Assembly: GCA_944386295.1 (NCBI GenBank)
Contig: CALXAO010000009.1
Location: 1 to 40,887, forward strand
Direction of reading: 5' to 3'
Source: an uncultured Clostridia bacterium
GTDB taxonomy: Bacteria > Bacillota > Clostridia > Oscillospirales > UBA644
Length of the DNA: 40,887 nucleotides
Shown: one piece after another, positions 31,999 to 40,887 of the stretch
How the letters are laid out: each line of letters opens with the position of its first letter
How positions within the stretch are numbered: position 1 is the stretch's first letter
The notes under the pieces: model-generated
What the model was told of the DNA's origin: nothing
Seen by the model: the letters and a program-made list of their open reading frames with translations, nothing else
Database searches by the model: none
Translations under genes and position numbers: made by a program

Positions 31999-34218
31999 TC
32001 ATAAAATATTAATCGGATTCATATCTGCCGTAACAGAAAGGGGCCGTAGCTGTTTTTCCCGGGCAGACCAAATCAGCAATTCTGTAAGCATTTCCCTCTG
32101 CCGCGGGGTATCCCGGCATTTCATCAGAATCCGGACTCGCGTTTTCCCTTCTACCATGGGAATCGCAGTCACTTTAGGCTGAATCAGACGAACCGGAAGA
32201 TCTGAATATTGGCCCTCACACATTTGGCGGATTTGTTTCATCCACAGCTCCGCGCCGGCAAACGCTTCCTCCTCTGTCGGAGCTAAAATGCAAATCTGGC
32301 AAATATCACAAAAAGGAGGGTAAAGCATCTCTTTCCGGAGCGCGGTTTCCTCCCGATAAAACCCTTCATAATCCTGCTCAAAGGCATACCGCAGCACATA
32401 ATGGTTGGGGGAATAGGTCTGCACCACCGCCCTGCCTTCCTTTTCTGCCCGCCCTGCCCGGCCTACAACCTGGGTCAGAAGCGAAAAACTTTTTTCAAAT
32501 GCCCGGAAATCGGAGGAATACAGGGACATATCCGCATTGAGAACACCGACCAAGGTAACGTCCGGAAAATCCAGTCCCTTTGTAATCATCTGTGTTCCCA
32601 GCAACACATCATAACAGTGTTCCCGAAATTGGGTCAAAATTTGATCCCGGCTGTGCTTTCCAATAACAGTATCCGCATCCATACGGACCACCCGGATTCC
32701 GGGGAAAAGCATCTGCAGTTCTGCCTCCGCCTTTTGTGTCCCAACTCCGGTGTACTGCATTCGCTTTTCGCCGCAAACAGGACACTGAGAAACATACGAG
32801 GTTCCCGACCCGCAATAGTTACAGATTACCCGGTTGTTGCTGGCATGGTAGGTCATGGGAATACCGCAGTAAGGACATTTGACCACCGCACCGCAGGAAG
32901 GACAGGAAATATGGGATCGGTAGCCCCGGCGGTTCATAAACAAAATCGTCTGCTCTTTCCGCTGAAGGTTTTCCTCCATAGCCTGGGCCAGAACTCGGCC
33001 AATGCAACTACGGGAAGAGGAAAAATGTTCCCGACGCAGATCGGCGGTAATTACCTTTGGCAACGGTTTTCCGTTATAACGGGACAGCAACGCATGATAC
33101 CCGATCCGACCCTGATCCGCACGCAAGCGGCTTTCAAAAGACGGGGTTGCCGATGCCAGAAGCAAAAGTCCTTTTCCCTGCGCTGCCCGCCAGGCTGCAA
33201 TTTCCCGAGCGTGGTATCGCGGCGATCGTTCAGACTTATAGGTATGCTCCTGTTCTTCGTCGATAATAAACAGCGCGCCTGGCCGAACCGGCGCAAAAAC
33301 CGCAGAACGGGTACCGACAATAACCTCTGCCCGGCCGGCCCGGATTCGTTTCCACTCGTCCAACCGTTCGCCAGCCGACAAGCCGCTGTGAAGCACCGCC
33401 AGTTGTCCGGCGTAATGAGAATAAAGCCGCTCAATAATCTGCAGTGTTAAAGAAATTTCCGGAAGAAGAAGTACCGCCTGCCTGCCCTGCGCCAGGGCAC
33501 GGTCAATCAGTGTGATAAAAACCTGCGTTTTCCCCGAACCGGTCACCCCATACAACAAATGCGTCTGTCCAGAATTCAGACAGACGGCCAATTCGTCAGC
33601 CGCCTGCTGCTGTTCTCCGTTGAGAATCACGGAATCCGAAGGAACAGCGGAATACGCCCGAAGAGGATCCCTGGGCACTTCGCTTTTTTCAATCCGGACC
33701 AAGCCTCTTTTTTTCAGTGTCCGGACCACCGATTCACTGACCCCGGTCAACGACAGCAAATCCCGCATGGTCATCTGTCCTTCTTCCGCAAGAAGTCCCA
33801 AAACATCCGCGTGTTTCTGATTGTCCCCATACGCCTCCAAATATGCAAAAGCATCTTTCGGATCCGTCAGGGAAACCGATAGCAGTGACCGAGACGACAC
33901 CCCGAACACACCCGGAGGAAGCAGACAAAGAGCGGCGTCAAAATAAGAACAAAAATACTTTTCTTTCATATAAACGATCAGGGCGGAAGCTTCCGGCGAA
34001 AGATAACAATCTCCCACGGAATGCACAGTCTTCCAGTCGCCGTCCGCATCCGATTCCGAAGCAAGAACAACCCCGCGCCGCAGACGGTTTCCGCCGCCAA
34101 AAGGCACCGAAACGACACTGCCCACGGAAGCATTCATTCCTTCCGCCAACCGATAGCCATAAAGACGATCGGCAACCAGTGGCAGCCCCTCCACCGCAAC
34201 CCGAACAATCCGTTCCAT
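31999..34218 (-). CDS. priA: Primosomal protein N' (replication-restart helicase PriA)
   Basis: A 739-residue superfamily 2 helicase that reloads the replisome at stalled forks. The N-terminal DNA-binding region is followed by Walker A GVTGSGKT (about 228) and a DEEQ box (about 321), where most PriA proteins read DEEH. Zinc-binding Cys pairs lie at about 436-490: CPSCG, CPYCG, CNYCG and CPVCG. The C-terminal motif VVGRAGRAEKEG is also visible. Full length. The gene follows rpoZ after 25 bases; the coaBC gene expected between rpoZ and priA is missing. Confidence 0.97.
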   Translation of the reverse strand: MERIVRVAVEGLPLVADRLYGYRLAEGMNASVGSVVSVPFGGGNRLRRGVVLASESDADGDWKTVHSVGDCYLSPEASALIVYMKEKYFCSYFDAALCLLPPGVFGVSSRSLLSVSLTDPKDAFAYLEAYGDNQKHADVLGLLAEEGQMTMRDLLSLTGVSESVVRTLKKRGLVRIEKSEVPRDPLRAYSAVPSDSVILNGEQQQAADELAVCLNSGQTHLLYGVTGSGKTQVFITLIDRALAQGRQAVLLLPEISLTLQIIERLYSHYAGQLAVLHSGLSAGERLDEWKRIRAGRAEVIVGTRSAVFAPVRPGALFIIDEEQEHTYKSERSPRYHAREIAAWRAAQGKGLLLLASATPSFESRLRADQGRIGYHALLSRYNGKPLPKVITADLRREHFSSSRSCIGRVLAQAMEENLQRKEQTILFMNRRGYRSHISCPSCGAVVKCPYCGIPMTYHASNNRVICNYCGSGTSYVSQCPVCGEKRMQYTGVGTQKAEAELQMLFPGIRVVRMDADTVIGKHSRDQILTQFREHCYDVLLGTQMITKGLDFPDVTLVGVLNADMSLYSSDFRAFEKSFSLLTQVVGRAGRAEKEGRAVVQTYSPNHYVLRYAFEQDYEGFYREETALRKEMLYPPFCDICQICILAPTEEEAFAGAELWMKQIRQMCEGQYSDLPVRLIQPKVTAIPMVEGKTRVRILMKCRDTPRQREMLTELLIWSAREKQLRPLSVTADMNPINIL

Positions 34219-34243
34219 ATGTCACCGCGCCTTCAAGCCAAAA

Positions 34244-34447
34244 TCAGTTTGTGTCCGCTTCCTTGTAGCTTGCCTTTCCCTCCGCAATGGCATTGACAGC
34301 CATTTTGATTGGTTTTTCCGGCAATGTTTCGCCGGTTTGTTCCGCGCGCTCCGCAATCACACGGGCTTCCTTTGCAACAGCAATCACCAGGGAATACCGG
34401 CACTGCCCGGGTTGTTTGACTAACTTATTGATACTGGGATATAACAT
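34244..34447 (-). CDS. rpoZ: RNA polymerase omega subunit
   Basis: A 67-residue small RNA polymerase subunit. YSLVIAVAKEARVIAERAEQ and PIKMAVNAIAEGKASYKE match the RpoZ core, which latches the beta' subunit. GAAAGGA lies upstream of the ATG. It lies 26 bases after gmk, as in B. subtilis. Short but clearly real. Confidence 0.94.
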   Translation of the reverse strand: MLYPSINKLVKQPGQCRYSLVIAVAKEARVIAERAEQTGETLPEKPIKMAVNAIAEGKASYKEADTN

Positions 34448-34473
34448 AAAAACGATCCTTTCATAAAAAACGT

Positions 34474-35040
34474 TTATTTCTCAATTTCCGCACAGTAAAT
34501 CTGATCCAAAGCTTCCACAGCATCTTCCAAAGCATCATTGACGACCACATACTGATAATCGTTCTTGCGCATCAGTTCCTCAGCCGCCCTCCGCAGACGC
34601 TTATTCCGTTTTTCCTCAGACTCACTCTGCCGTCCGGCCAGCCGCTGAGCCAGAACCTCCAAGGAGGGAGGCGCAATAAAAACCGTCACACAGTCGGGAT
34701 ACTGACGGACCACTTCCCGCATACCCTCGGTTTCAATTTCCAGAATCACACTCCGGCCGGCGGCCATCGCATCCTCCACTGGCTGACGGGGTGTCCCGTA
34801 AAGATTGTCGCAATATTGCTTATATTCGATGAATCCATCCCGGCGAATCATTTCCTCAAACGCCTCCCGAGATAAAAAATGATACTGGACACCGTCAGTC
34901 TCCATCCCCGCCCGGGGCGCCCGAGTCGTAGCTGAAACAGAATAAAACAACTCCGGGTGACGCTCAAGCAGTTGTACCAGCACCGTCCCCTTCCCGCAGC
35001 CCGACGGTCCAGAAATTACAAACAACTTCGCCTTACTCAT
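34474..35040 (-). CDS. gmk: Guanylate kinase
   Basis: A 188-residue kinase that makes GDP from GMP. The P-loop is GPSGCGKGT (about residues 10-18), with the GMP-binding [20 protein letters not shown] and [14 protein letters not shown] segments. Overlaps remA by eight bases, so translation is probably coupled. Typical length. Confidence 0.97.
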   Translation of the reverse strand: MSKAKLFVISGPSGCGKGTVLVQLLERHPELFYSVSATTRAPRAGMETDGVQYHFLSREAFEEMIRRDGFIEYKQYCDNLYGTPRQPVEDAMAAGRSVILEIETEGMREVVRQYPDCVTVFIAPPSLEVLAQRLAGRQSESEEKRNKRLRRAAEELMRKNDYQYVVVNDALEDAVEALDQIYCAEIEK

Positions 35041-35305
35041 CTTCGATCTCCAACTTCTCCAAACGGTTTTCTCCTCCGGGAATTCGGTTCACAATGGTTT
35101 CGTGCTGCAACGCGCTGAGGATAATATGTCCGCTGTCGGTAATTACCACCGCCCGTGTCCGCCGACCATAAGTGGCATCGATCAGCGTGCCCTTGTCCCG
35201 GGCATCCTGAATCAAACGTTTGATAGGGGAAGATTCGGGGCTGATAATAGCAACCACCCGGCGGGCCGCCACTACATTGCCAAAACCGATACTGACTAAC
35301 TGCAT
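35033..35305 (-). CDS. remA: RemA-type DNA-binding regulator (DUF370)
   Basis: A 90-residue protein of the RemA family. [31 protein letters not shown] and [22 protein letters not shown] are highly conserved. In B. subtilis RemA activates biofilm matrix and osmoprotection genes by wrapping DNA. The yicC-remA-gmk-rpoZ order is conserved, so the role in this organism may be similar (inference). It overlaps gmk by eight bases and follows yicC by 12 bases. Confidence 0.95.
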   Translation of the reverse strand: MQLVSIGFGNVVAARRVVAIISPESSPIKRLIQDARDKGTLIDATYGRRTRAVVITDSGHIILSALQHETIVNRIPGGENRLEKLEIEDE

Positions 35306-35317
35306 ACAATGCTCCTT

Positions 35318-36196
35318 TTATTCAATATTCTGAACCTGTTCCCGAATTTTTTCAATAATGGATTTCAACTCAAGAGCAATTCGGGTCACTTCCAAGTCAG
35401 AAATCTTTGACGTCATGGTGTTGACCTCCCGGTTCAGCTCCTGAATAATAAAATCCATTTTTTTGCCCTCAGCACCGTCACTATTCAACAAATCCCGCAA
35501 CGCCACCACATGGGAACGGATCCGAACAATTTCCTCATCCACAGCAATCCGATCGGCAAAAATCGCAACCTCGGTCAGGATCCGACCTTCGTCCATCTGC
35601 CGATCCTCTAGCAATACACGAACCTTCTCCTCCAGCCGCAGACGGTAATCTTCCAATAACTGCGGTAAGCGAACCTCTGCCGCCTGTAACCCGCTTTCAA
35701 TCTGTACACACTTGTCCTCAATATCCGCCTTCAGCCGGGCGCCTTCCTCTTCCCTTTGAGCCAAAAACGCATCTAGGGCCTGAACAAGCACAGGACAAAG
35801 CTCGGCCCAGACCGCCTCAGGATCCGGTTCTGGCACAGTCAACGAAACTACTTCCGGAAAACGGAGCAGACTAGATGCGCTTAAGTCATCCCGCAAGCCT
35901 TCCGCTTCCGCCGCCGCCCGCAGCGCGGTCAGATAACGGGACAACAATTCCTGGTTCACCTGAACACACCGGTCGGTCCCACAGGATGCCCCCACCATTA
36001 CCGTAACCTCTACTTTTCCCCGGGCAATGCGGGAACGCAATTCTCCGCGAATTCGGTCTTCCAGAGACAAATATGCCCGCGGAAGCCGTACCGCCGCCTC
36101 GAAATAGCGTTGATTGACGGCTCGGATCTCCACCGTAATTTCCCGTTCCCCGGTTTCCGCCCTTGCACAGCCATAGCCTGTCATGCTGCGGAGCAT
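35318..36196 (-). CDS. YicC-family endoribonuclease
   Basis: A 292-residue protein. It begins SMTGYGCARAE and carries VEIRAVNQRYFEAAVRLPRAY, the YicC N-terminal signature, and ends with MDFIIQELNREVNTMTSK and the C-terminal DUF1808 helix (SKISDLEVTRIALELKSIIEKIREQVQNIE). YicC relatives are recently recognised endoribonucleases; RNA targets are not predictable. First gene of the long operon, with GGAGG and a near-perfect promoter upstream. Confidence 0.95.
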   Translation of the reverse strand: MLRSMTGYGCARAETGEREITVEIRAVNQRYFEAAVRLPRAYLSLEDRIRGELRSRIARGKVEVTVMVGASCGTDRCVQVNQELLSRYLTALRAAAEAEGLRDDLSASSLLRFPEVVSLTVPEPDPEAVWAELCPVLVQALDAFLAQREEEGARLKADIEDKCVQIESGLQAAEVRLPQLLEDYRLRLEEKVRVLLEDRQMDEGRILTEVAIFADRIAVDEEIVRIRSHVVALRDLLNSDGAEGKKMDFIIQELNREVNTMTSKISDLEVTRIALELKSIIEKIREQVQNIE

Positions 36197-36243
36197 TGCA
36201 ATTCCTCCGATCCTCTGAAAAATAGTATATTTCTTATCTTAAT

Positions 36244-36272
36244 ATTATATACCTTTTTTTGCCGTTTGTCAA
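36244..36272 (-). promoter_or_regulatory. Consensus sigma-A promoter of the yicC-to-thiN operon
   Basis: On the minus strand: TTGACA (36267-36272), exactly 17 bases, then TATAAT (36244-36249), the textbook consensus. The leader is about 40 bases and ends with GGAGG before the yicC ATG. No terminator is visible until 24089, so this promoter may drive the whole 12-kb block. Confidence 0.93.
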
Positions 36273-36368
36273 GGGTTTTTGCAGGATATTTTCATTTTTG
36301 CATACACACCCGCCGCCGAAAAACGCCTGGCACGGGAACCAGTATCATTTTTTCTTCCCAACAGTCCG

Positions 36369-36401
36369 AAAAAAAAATGCCGTCCCGGAATCCGGGACGG
36401 C
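36369..36401 (-). terminator. Strong rho-independent terminator of the ABC exporter genes
   Basis: Perfect 10-bp GC-rich stem GCCGTCCCGG/CCGGGACGGC (36379-36388 and 36392-36401) with a three-base loop, followed on the minus strand by A and nine T (36369-36378). It lies 12 bases past the FtsX-type permease stop. Confidence 0.93.
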
Positions 36402-36412
36402 AAAACAAACGG

Positions 36413-39400
36413 TCAATCCACCGCTTTTAAAGACTCTACCATGCTAATTTTTTTCAGCTTTCGGTACATGAACAAATCTACAATTGCGGAAAACAGAAGC
36501 GTCAGAGCCGCCGAATACACAAAACTTAGCCAGGAAATACTACGTCCAAACATTACCGATTCCATTTCTACCGTCTGGACAACAAATCCGTGCAGTGCAA
36601 TTCCGCACACCAGTCCGAACAGCGTACCGAACAGAGTCAGCAGAGATATTTCTCGGAAAATATAACTGCCCACTTCCCGGTCATAGAATCCCAAAACCTT
36701 AATTGTAGCAATTTCCTTCTGCCGTTCCGCAATATTGATGTTGGTCAGATTGTAAAGAACGACCACCGCCAACGCCGCAGCCGCAACAATCAGAACAAGA
36801 ACAATGTAATCAATGCTGCGGATCATGTTGGAAAAGGATTCCTTGGTCCAATCAGTTAAGGTCACCGAGGACACTTCCTCGTTTTTCAGAAAAAGTTCTG
36901 ACAATTGTTCCTGTTGTTCCAGCCCGCCAGCAGCCTTGACAAACAACGTTGTATATTCCGGTGCCTGCCCAAAAGCCTTTTCATAAAAGTCTGGCGTCAT
37001 ATACACATAATTGTTCAGATAGTTTTCCGTAATCCCCGTAATCCGAACCACAGCCTCTGTCCCGTTTCCATCATCCAGCGTAAACCGGCTGCCCACTTTC
37101 AGCCCGGCAACCGAAGCAAATTTTTCGGAAACAATTACGCCGTCTGCTTCCAGCATCAGAGAATGTTTTCCGACTCGGGTCCGAAGGGAAATGAAGTCCT
37201 CCATCCGATCCATCTCACGGGGAACCACCAGATACACATCCGTGTCCGATTCCACCGCTGTTCCCATTTGCTGATGAACCAACAAATAATCCTGAATCTG
37301 TTCTGGATTGTCCAGAATCGCAAACAAATCGTTATGTGGGTTTGTTTCGTTATCATGACGGGTCTGCACAGTTACGTTATATTTCATAATTTCCCCGAAC
37401 TGCCCGAAAATGATATAATTAATAGAATCCCGCAAGCCAAACCCTGCAACCAGCAACGCGGTACAACCCATAATACCAATGACCGTCATATAAAGACGTT
37501 TTTTATAGCGGAACAGATTCCGGGCAGTCACCTTTTTCGTAAAGGACAAATGTTTCCAGACAAATCCGATCCGTTCTAAAAAAATCCGTTTTCCAATTTT
37601 TGGAGCCTTAGGTTGCATCAGACCAGCCGCCACTTCCGAGAGGGTACTTCGGCAGGCAAGCCAGGTGGCAAGAAGCGTCGCAGCAACAAGAGCCACCGAA
37701 AAGCCGATGGCGTATTCCGGCAGAAAACGGCAGTAAAATTCCGGCTGATAATACAAAATAGAGTAGGCATTCCAAATTACCGATGGGAACAAACGAATTC
37801 CCACCGCCAGACCAATCCCGCAACCGATAACAGAAGCCGCGGCTGCATACAGAAGATACTTGAACATAATCCTTCCGTCGGAATATCCCAGGGCTTTCAG
37901 TGTCCCGATCTGAATCCGTTCCTCATCCACCATCCGGGTCATGGTCGTCAGCGTAACTAAAACCGCAATCAAAAAGAAAAACACTGGAAATACTTTACAA
38001 ATCGCGTCCACCTTTTCGGAATTGCTCTCAAAGCTTACATATCCGACATTGGCATTCCGATCTAGTACGTACCATCGGTGCTCCGAGGGGTCGGAAAAAG
38101 ACTTTTCCGCCGCGGTAAATTCCGATTCGGCATCCCGCTTTGCTTCTTCCAGCCGAATCCTACCATTTTCTAGTTCTGCCTCCGATTCTGACAGCATCAC
38201 AAGTCCCCTGTCATACTCCGTCTGCCCCTGTTGGTAGTTATCAATGGTCTGGCGAACATCCTCCGCAGAATCCATCCCGGCCTCGGTTATCGGCCGCAAT
38301 TGTTCTATGCTTTCCGCGTTTTCGGACAAAACAACACCGGTTTCCTCCAACAGCGTCCGGTTCTGGGTCAATTCTTCCCGGCCGGCTGCCAATTCCTGTT
38401 CAGATTGGGAAAAAGCGGTCTCCGCCGCCTGCCGCTGTTCCTCCAATTGCATTTTGCCTTCCTGCAAAGCGGCTTCCCCCTGGGCAATCTGCCGTTCAGT
38501 ATCGGCAACCTGCGTCATGCCTTCCTCGTATTGCAGCTGAAGCGCATAATACAAGTCCAAAATTCCCTCCAAACGTTCCGGCAGAGCCTGGCCCAGCGTC
38601 AAAGCCGATTCCAGAAGATGAACCAGCTCACTGTTTTCACCCAGAATTTCTTTCAGCTGTTCCAAAACCTTCCACGCCGAAGCCAAATCATTTCTCGAAA
38701 AGGCCTCTTTCAATTGTTCCAAAATTTCAATCAACCGAGCATTGTCGTCCAGCTGCGTTTTGAGCTGTGCAAGAAGAAGTTTGCTGTCCTCCAGCTGAAT
38801 CTTCGCGTCTTCCAACTGAATTTCCTGGCGGACCAATTCCTCCTCCGCCGCCTCAAATTTCTCCTGCGCCTCCTCCCGGGAAGCTGCTAAAGCAGCTTCT
38901 CCCTCGGTCAGTTCCTTTTCCGCCGCGGCCAATTGTTCCAAACCATCTGTGTAAGCAGCAACCCCTTCATCGTATTCCCGGATCAATGCAGAAAAAGAAC
39001 CTTCAGGTAACTGTCCGTTTTCCACAGCCTCGGTCAACGCCGTAATCAGCGCCGCGTTGGCATCCAGCTGTTCTTTTGCACGCGCAAGAGCAGCCCGCTC
39101 CTCTTCCAGCTGAACACGTCCGTCTTCCAGCAACGCCTCCTGTTTCTGAAATTCTTCTTCCGCCAGTCTGCGCTGCTCCTCCAATTCTTCCCGCATCTGC
39201 GTCGCAAGCTGTTCAAACCGAACGGTGACCCGCTCTCTGCCAATTTCCTGAATCAGAAAAGTTTTATCCTGAATCAACTCCCAGTAGGCATCGGAAAAGG
39301 AATTCAACTCGGAAGCGCCATCTACAGTCATAAAAATATCTGTATAACAATCGGCATCAAAGCAGTCATCCCCTAAATACAGTGTTATCTGCACTTTTCC

Positions 39401-39988
39401 GCCGCCAATACTGCTGGTTTCCGATTCAATGGAAAAATTATACGGAGTATCCGCAATCCCCACAATCCGATAGGAATCCTCCCGAAGCATAATATCGCTA
39501 TTTTCTTCCGAAAGTGTCAGTATATCTCCTACCTGCAATCCTAAGGAAACACCGCTGCGAAGCAGCAGACATTCCCCCCTTTGCTGTGGATAGCGGCCTT
39601 CCAGAAGCACAGTCCGGTTTAGCGCGTCTTCTCCGGTCCCTTCCAATACGGTGTAATCCAGCCCAGTTACTGCACCCACCAGAGTATCTCCTTCCGGAGA
39701 ACGGAACAGCACATGCTCCGACACTGCCGGCATTACGCCCTGCACGCCTTCGGTATCCCGTAGCACAGACACATCATCCGCCGTCAGCCCCAGTGTGGAA
39801 AGAATACGGAAATCATACATGCGGTTCTCATCATAATACCGATCCACCGAATACTGCATATCCGGCGTAGATGACATCAGCCCTACCAGAAAACCGACAC
39901 CTAGGGCTACAATCACCAGAATAGCAATAAAACGGGCTATCGTTCCGGTAATGCTCCGAAGAACCGATTTCAAATAGGTACGCTTCAA
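36413..39988 (-). CDS. FtsX-like ABC transporter permease with long coiled-coil repeat region
   Basis: About 1191 residues with roughly eight membrane helices. One helix follows the N-terminus (TGTIARFIAILVIVALGVGF). A large extracellular region then contains charged coiled coil at about 256-636. It holds three tandem blocks of about 110-120 residues, each with a Q-L-E-D/E-pattern, LDxNAxLIxxL-type stretch and a YxxGxxQL-xxAExEL turn. After this come three helices and, near the end, two FtsX domains with IDYIVLVLIVAAAALAVVV and TLFGTLFGLVCGIALHG. Such permeases usually work with the neighbouring ATPase to expel peptides or lipids, or in mechanotransmission; the substrate is unknown. TTG 39988 (after AAGGGGG) is preferred; ATG 40012 would overlap the ATPase gene. 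Confidence 0.88.
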   Translation of the reverse strand: MKRTYLKSVLRSITGTIARFIAILVIVALGVGFLVGLMSSTPDMQYSVDRYYDENRMYDFRILSTLGLTADDVSVLRDTEGVQGVMPAVSEHVLFRSPEGDTLVGAVTGLDYTVLEGTGEDALNRTVLLEGRYPQQRGECLLLRSGVSLGLQVGDILTLSEENSDIMLREDSYRIVGIADTPYNFSIESETSSIGGGKVQITLYLGDDCFDADCYTDIFMTVDGASELNSFSDAYWELIQDKTFLIQEIGRERVTVRFEQLATQMREELEEQRRLAEEEFQKQEALLEDGRVQLEEERAALARAKEQLDANAALITALTEAVENGQLPEGSFSALIREYDEGVAAYTDGLEQLAAAEKELTEGEAALAASREEAQEKFEAAEEELVRQEIQLEDAKIQLEDSKLLLAQLKTQLDDNARLIEILEQLKEAFSRNDLASAWKVLEQLKEILGENSELVHLLESALTLGQALPERLEGILDLYYALQLQYEEGMTQVADTERQIAQGEAALQEGKMQLEEQRQAAETAFSQSEQELAAGREELTQNRTLLEETGVVLSENAESIEQLRPITEAGMDSAEDVRQTIDNYQQGQTEYDRGLVMLSESEAELENGRIRLEEAKRDAESEFTAAEKSFSDPSEHRWYVLDRNANVGYVSFESNSEKVDAICKVFPVFFFLIAVLVTLTTMTRMVDEERIQIGTLKALGYSDGRIMFKYLLYAAAASVIGCGIGLAVGIRLFPSVIWNAYSILYYQPEFYCRFLPEYAIGFSVALVAATLLATWLACRSTLSEVAAGLMQPKAPKIGKRIFLERIGFVWKHLSFTKKVTARNLFRYKKRLYMTVIGIMGCTALLVAGFGLRDSINYIIFGQFGEIMKYNVTVQTRHDNETNPHNDLFAILDNPEQIQDYLLVHQQMGTAVESDTDVYLVVPREMDRMEDFISLRTRVGKHSLMLEADGVIVSEKFASVAGLKVGSRFTLDDGNGTEAVVRITGITENYLNNYVYMTPDFYEKAFGQAPEYTTLFVKAAGGLEQQEQLSELFLKNEEVSSVTLTDWTKESFSNMIRSIDYIVLVLIVAAAALAVVVLYNLTNINIAERQKEIATIKVLGFYDREVGSYIFREISLLTLFGTLFGLVCGIALHGFVVQTVEMESVMFGRSISWLSFVYSAALTLLFSAIVDLFMYRKLKKISMVESLKAVD

Positions 39989-40005
39989 AACACCGTCCCC
40001 CTTAA

Positions 40006-40710
40006 TTACCATTCGATTTCTTCCACTGGCGTAGGATTTTTGTTAAGTGTAACCTTAGATACAGTTCCATTTTTGACCCGGATCACCCGGTCGGCCATCG
40101 CGGTAATTGCTGAGTTGTGAGTAATCACAATTACAGTTTTTCCAGTCTGCCGACAGGTATCCTGCAGCAGTTTAAGAATCGCCTTTCCCGTGCGATAATC
40201 CAACGCGCCAGTAGGCTCATCACACAGCAGGATTTTGGGTTCCTTTGCCAGTGCCCGAGCAATGGAAACCCGCTGCTGTTCCCCGCCGGAAAGCTGTGCC
40301 GGAAAATTCTGCATCCGGTCCTTCAGTCCTACCTGATCCAGTACCTGTTCCGCAGGCAGAGACTCCCGACAAATTTCTGAGGCCAGCTCCACGTTTTCCT
40401 TTGCCGTCAGATTCTGCACCAAATTATAAAACTGAAAAACAAAACCCACATCGTACCGGCGATACCGGGTTAGCTGTTTTTTATTGTAGGCACTGATTTG
40501 TTCCCCATCCAGCCAAATCTGACCTTCATTGCAGACATCCATTCCGCCAAGAATATTCAGAAGCGTGGTTTTCCCCGCGCCGCTGGGACCGACAATGACC
40601 ACAAACTCCCCCTTTTCAATCTCAAAATTAATTTTTTCAATGGCAATAATGAGCTGTTCCCCCATTTTGTAATACTTTGAAACATTTTCAAAGCGAATGT
40701 AGCTATCCAT
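40006..40710 (-). CDS. ABC transporter ATP-binding protein (MacB/LolD type)
   Basis: A 234-residue nucleotide-binding domain. The motifs are: Walker [12 protein letters not shown] (about 41-51), signature [15 protein letters not shown], Walker [12 protein letters not shown] and the H-loop VIVITHNS. The [20 protein letters not shown] stretch is typical of the MacB-type exporters. It energises the FtsX-like permease encoded next to it, whose preferred start lies 17 bases after this gene's stop. The ribosome-binding site GGAGG lies about 13 bases from the start, a little far. Confidence 0.95.
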   Translation of the reverse strand: MDSYIRFENVSKYYKMGEQLIIAIEKINFEIEKGEFVVIVGPSGAGKTTLLNILGGMDVCNEGQIWLDGEQISAYNKKQLTRYRRYDVGFVFQFYNLVQNLTAKENVELASEICRESLPAEQVLDQVGLKDRMQNFPAQLSGGEQQRVSIARALAKEPKILLCDEPTGALDYRTGKAILKLLQDTCRQTGKTVIVITHNSAITAMADRVIRVKNGTVSKVTLNKNPTPVEEIEW

Positions 40711-40715
40711 AAAAA

Positions 40716-40887
40716 TTACCGAACCTCCATTGTTTTCAACCGTTCTCCTACACTTTCCTCAAAGCACCGGAACGCGGAAGGAACGGAATAAATTCCCCGC
40801 AGCTCCTCCCGATCCGCCCAAACCCAGCCATCCGGAAGTTCCCTATCGGAAATTCCAAACACCCGGGCCGTCATATGCCACTCGATG
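40716..40887 (-). CDS. mutY: A/G-specific adenine glycosylase MutY, C-terminal fragment cut by window edge
   Basis: The frame on the minus strand reads IEWHMTARVFGIS, then DGWVWADREELRGIYSVPSAFRCF and ends EVR-stop at 40716-40718. The EWHM and the W-x-x-x-E-E-L-x-x-x-Y-x-x-P-S-A-F pattern match the C-terminal NUDIX-like domain of MutY, which recognises 8-oxo-G opposite adenine. The catalytic glycosylase domain and Fe-S cluster lie outside the window. It stops five bases upstream of the ABC ATPase start codon, on the same strand. Identified from only 56 codons, so this rests on pattern recognition. Confidence 0.75.
   Translation of the reverse strand, partial: IEWHMTARVFGISDRELPDGWVWADREELRGIYSVPSAFRCFEESVGERLKTMEVR

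Noticed and set aside
32401..33450. Long plus-strand frame opposite priA
   Set aside because: Antisense to the helicase and zinc region of priA; no domain or ribosome-binding site.
35037..35309. 90-codon frame overlapping remA in another phase
   Set aside because: remA is conserved in the neighbouring frame; this one has no family match.

Overview
The window looks like a chromosome segment from a spore-forming, anaerobic Firmicute of class Clostridia, most likely an Oscillospirales/Ruminococcaceae-type organism. That is an inference from gene content: a complete Rnf ferredoxin:NAD+ complex, RicT (YaaT), RemA, a PASTA kinase/PP2C phosphatase pair, a YugP-type metallopeptidase, and the Bacillus-like yicC-to-thiN gene order. 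Base composition is moderate, intergenic DNA is AT-rich, and almost every gene is on the minus strand. No rRNA, tRNA, CRISPR array or prophage was seen.

Layout, left to right. (1) 1-129: the end of an IS3/IS150-type insertion sequence, with the last codons of its transposase. (2) 139-4359: a large lipoprotein with five Ig-like repeats, a GHL10 glycosidase-like domain and a cell-wall amidase domain. (3) 4541-13729: a nine-gene minus-strand operon (degV, metK, PHP phosphatase, Lrp regulator, aminotransferase, ispE, alaS, HIT protein, CofE-like protein) with a strong promoter at 13800-13828 and a terminator near 4425-4461. (4) 13830-14482: about 600 bases with no credible gene. They hold a cluster of DnaA-box-like sequences, an isolated consensus promoter and a long hairpin. 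(5) 14483-20313: the rnfCDGEAB operon, followed by a previously easy-to-miss 46-codon membrane ORF and a PhoU/DUF47-like gene whose start codon lies in a 12-bp inverted repeat.

(6) 20414-24007: yigZ, and divergently Dabb protein, holB, ricT and a mazF toxin with no visible antitoxin. (7) 24143-24265: a 40-residue cysteine-rich membrane peptide with a sigma-K-like promoter. (8) 24396-36196: a long housekeeping operon (yicC, remA, gmk, rpoZ, priA, def, fmt, yugP, rlmN, prpC, prkC, rsgA, thiN, GNAT) driven by a perfect TTGACA-17-TATAAT promoter. The order matches Bacillus subtilis except that coaBC, rsmB and rpe are missing. (9) 36413-40710: an ABC exporter (ATPase plus a permease carrying a very long, internally repeated coiled coil). 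(10) 40716-40887: the C-terminal end of mutY, cut by the window edge.

Most of the window is ordinary core metabolism, translation and replication. The less explained parts are the two small membrane ORFs, the DnaA-box cluster with its neighbouring promoter and hairpin, and the start-codon hairpin of the PhoU-like gene.
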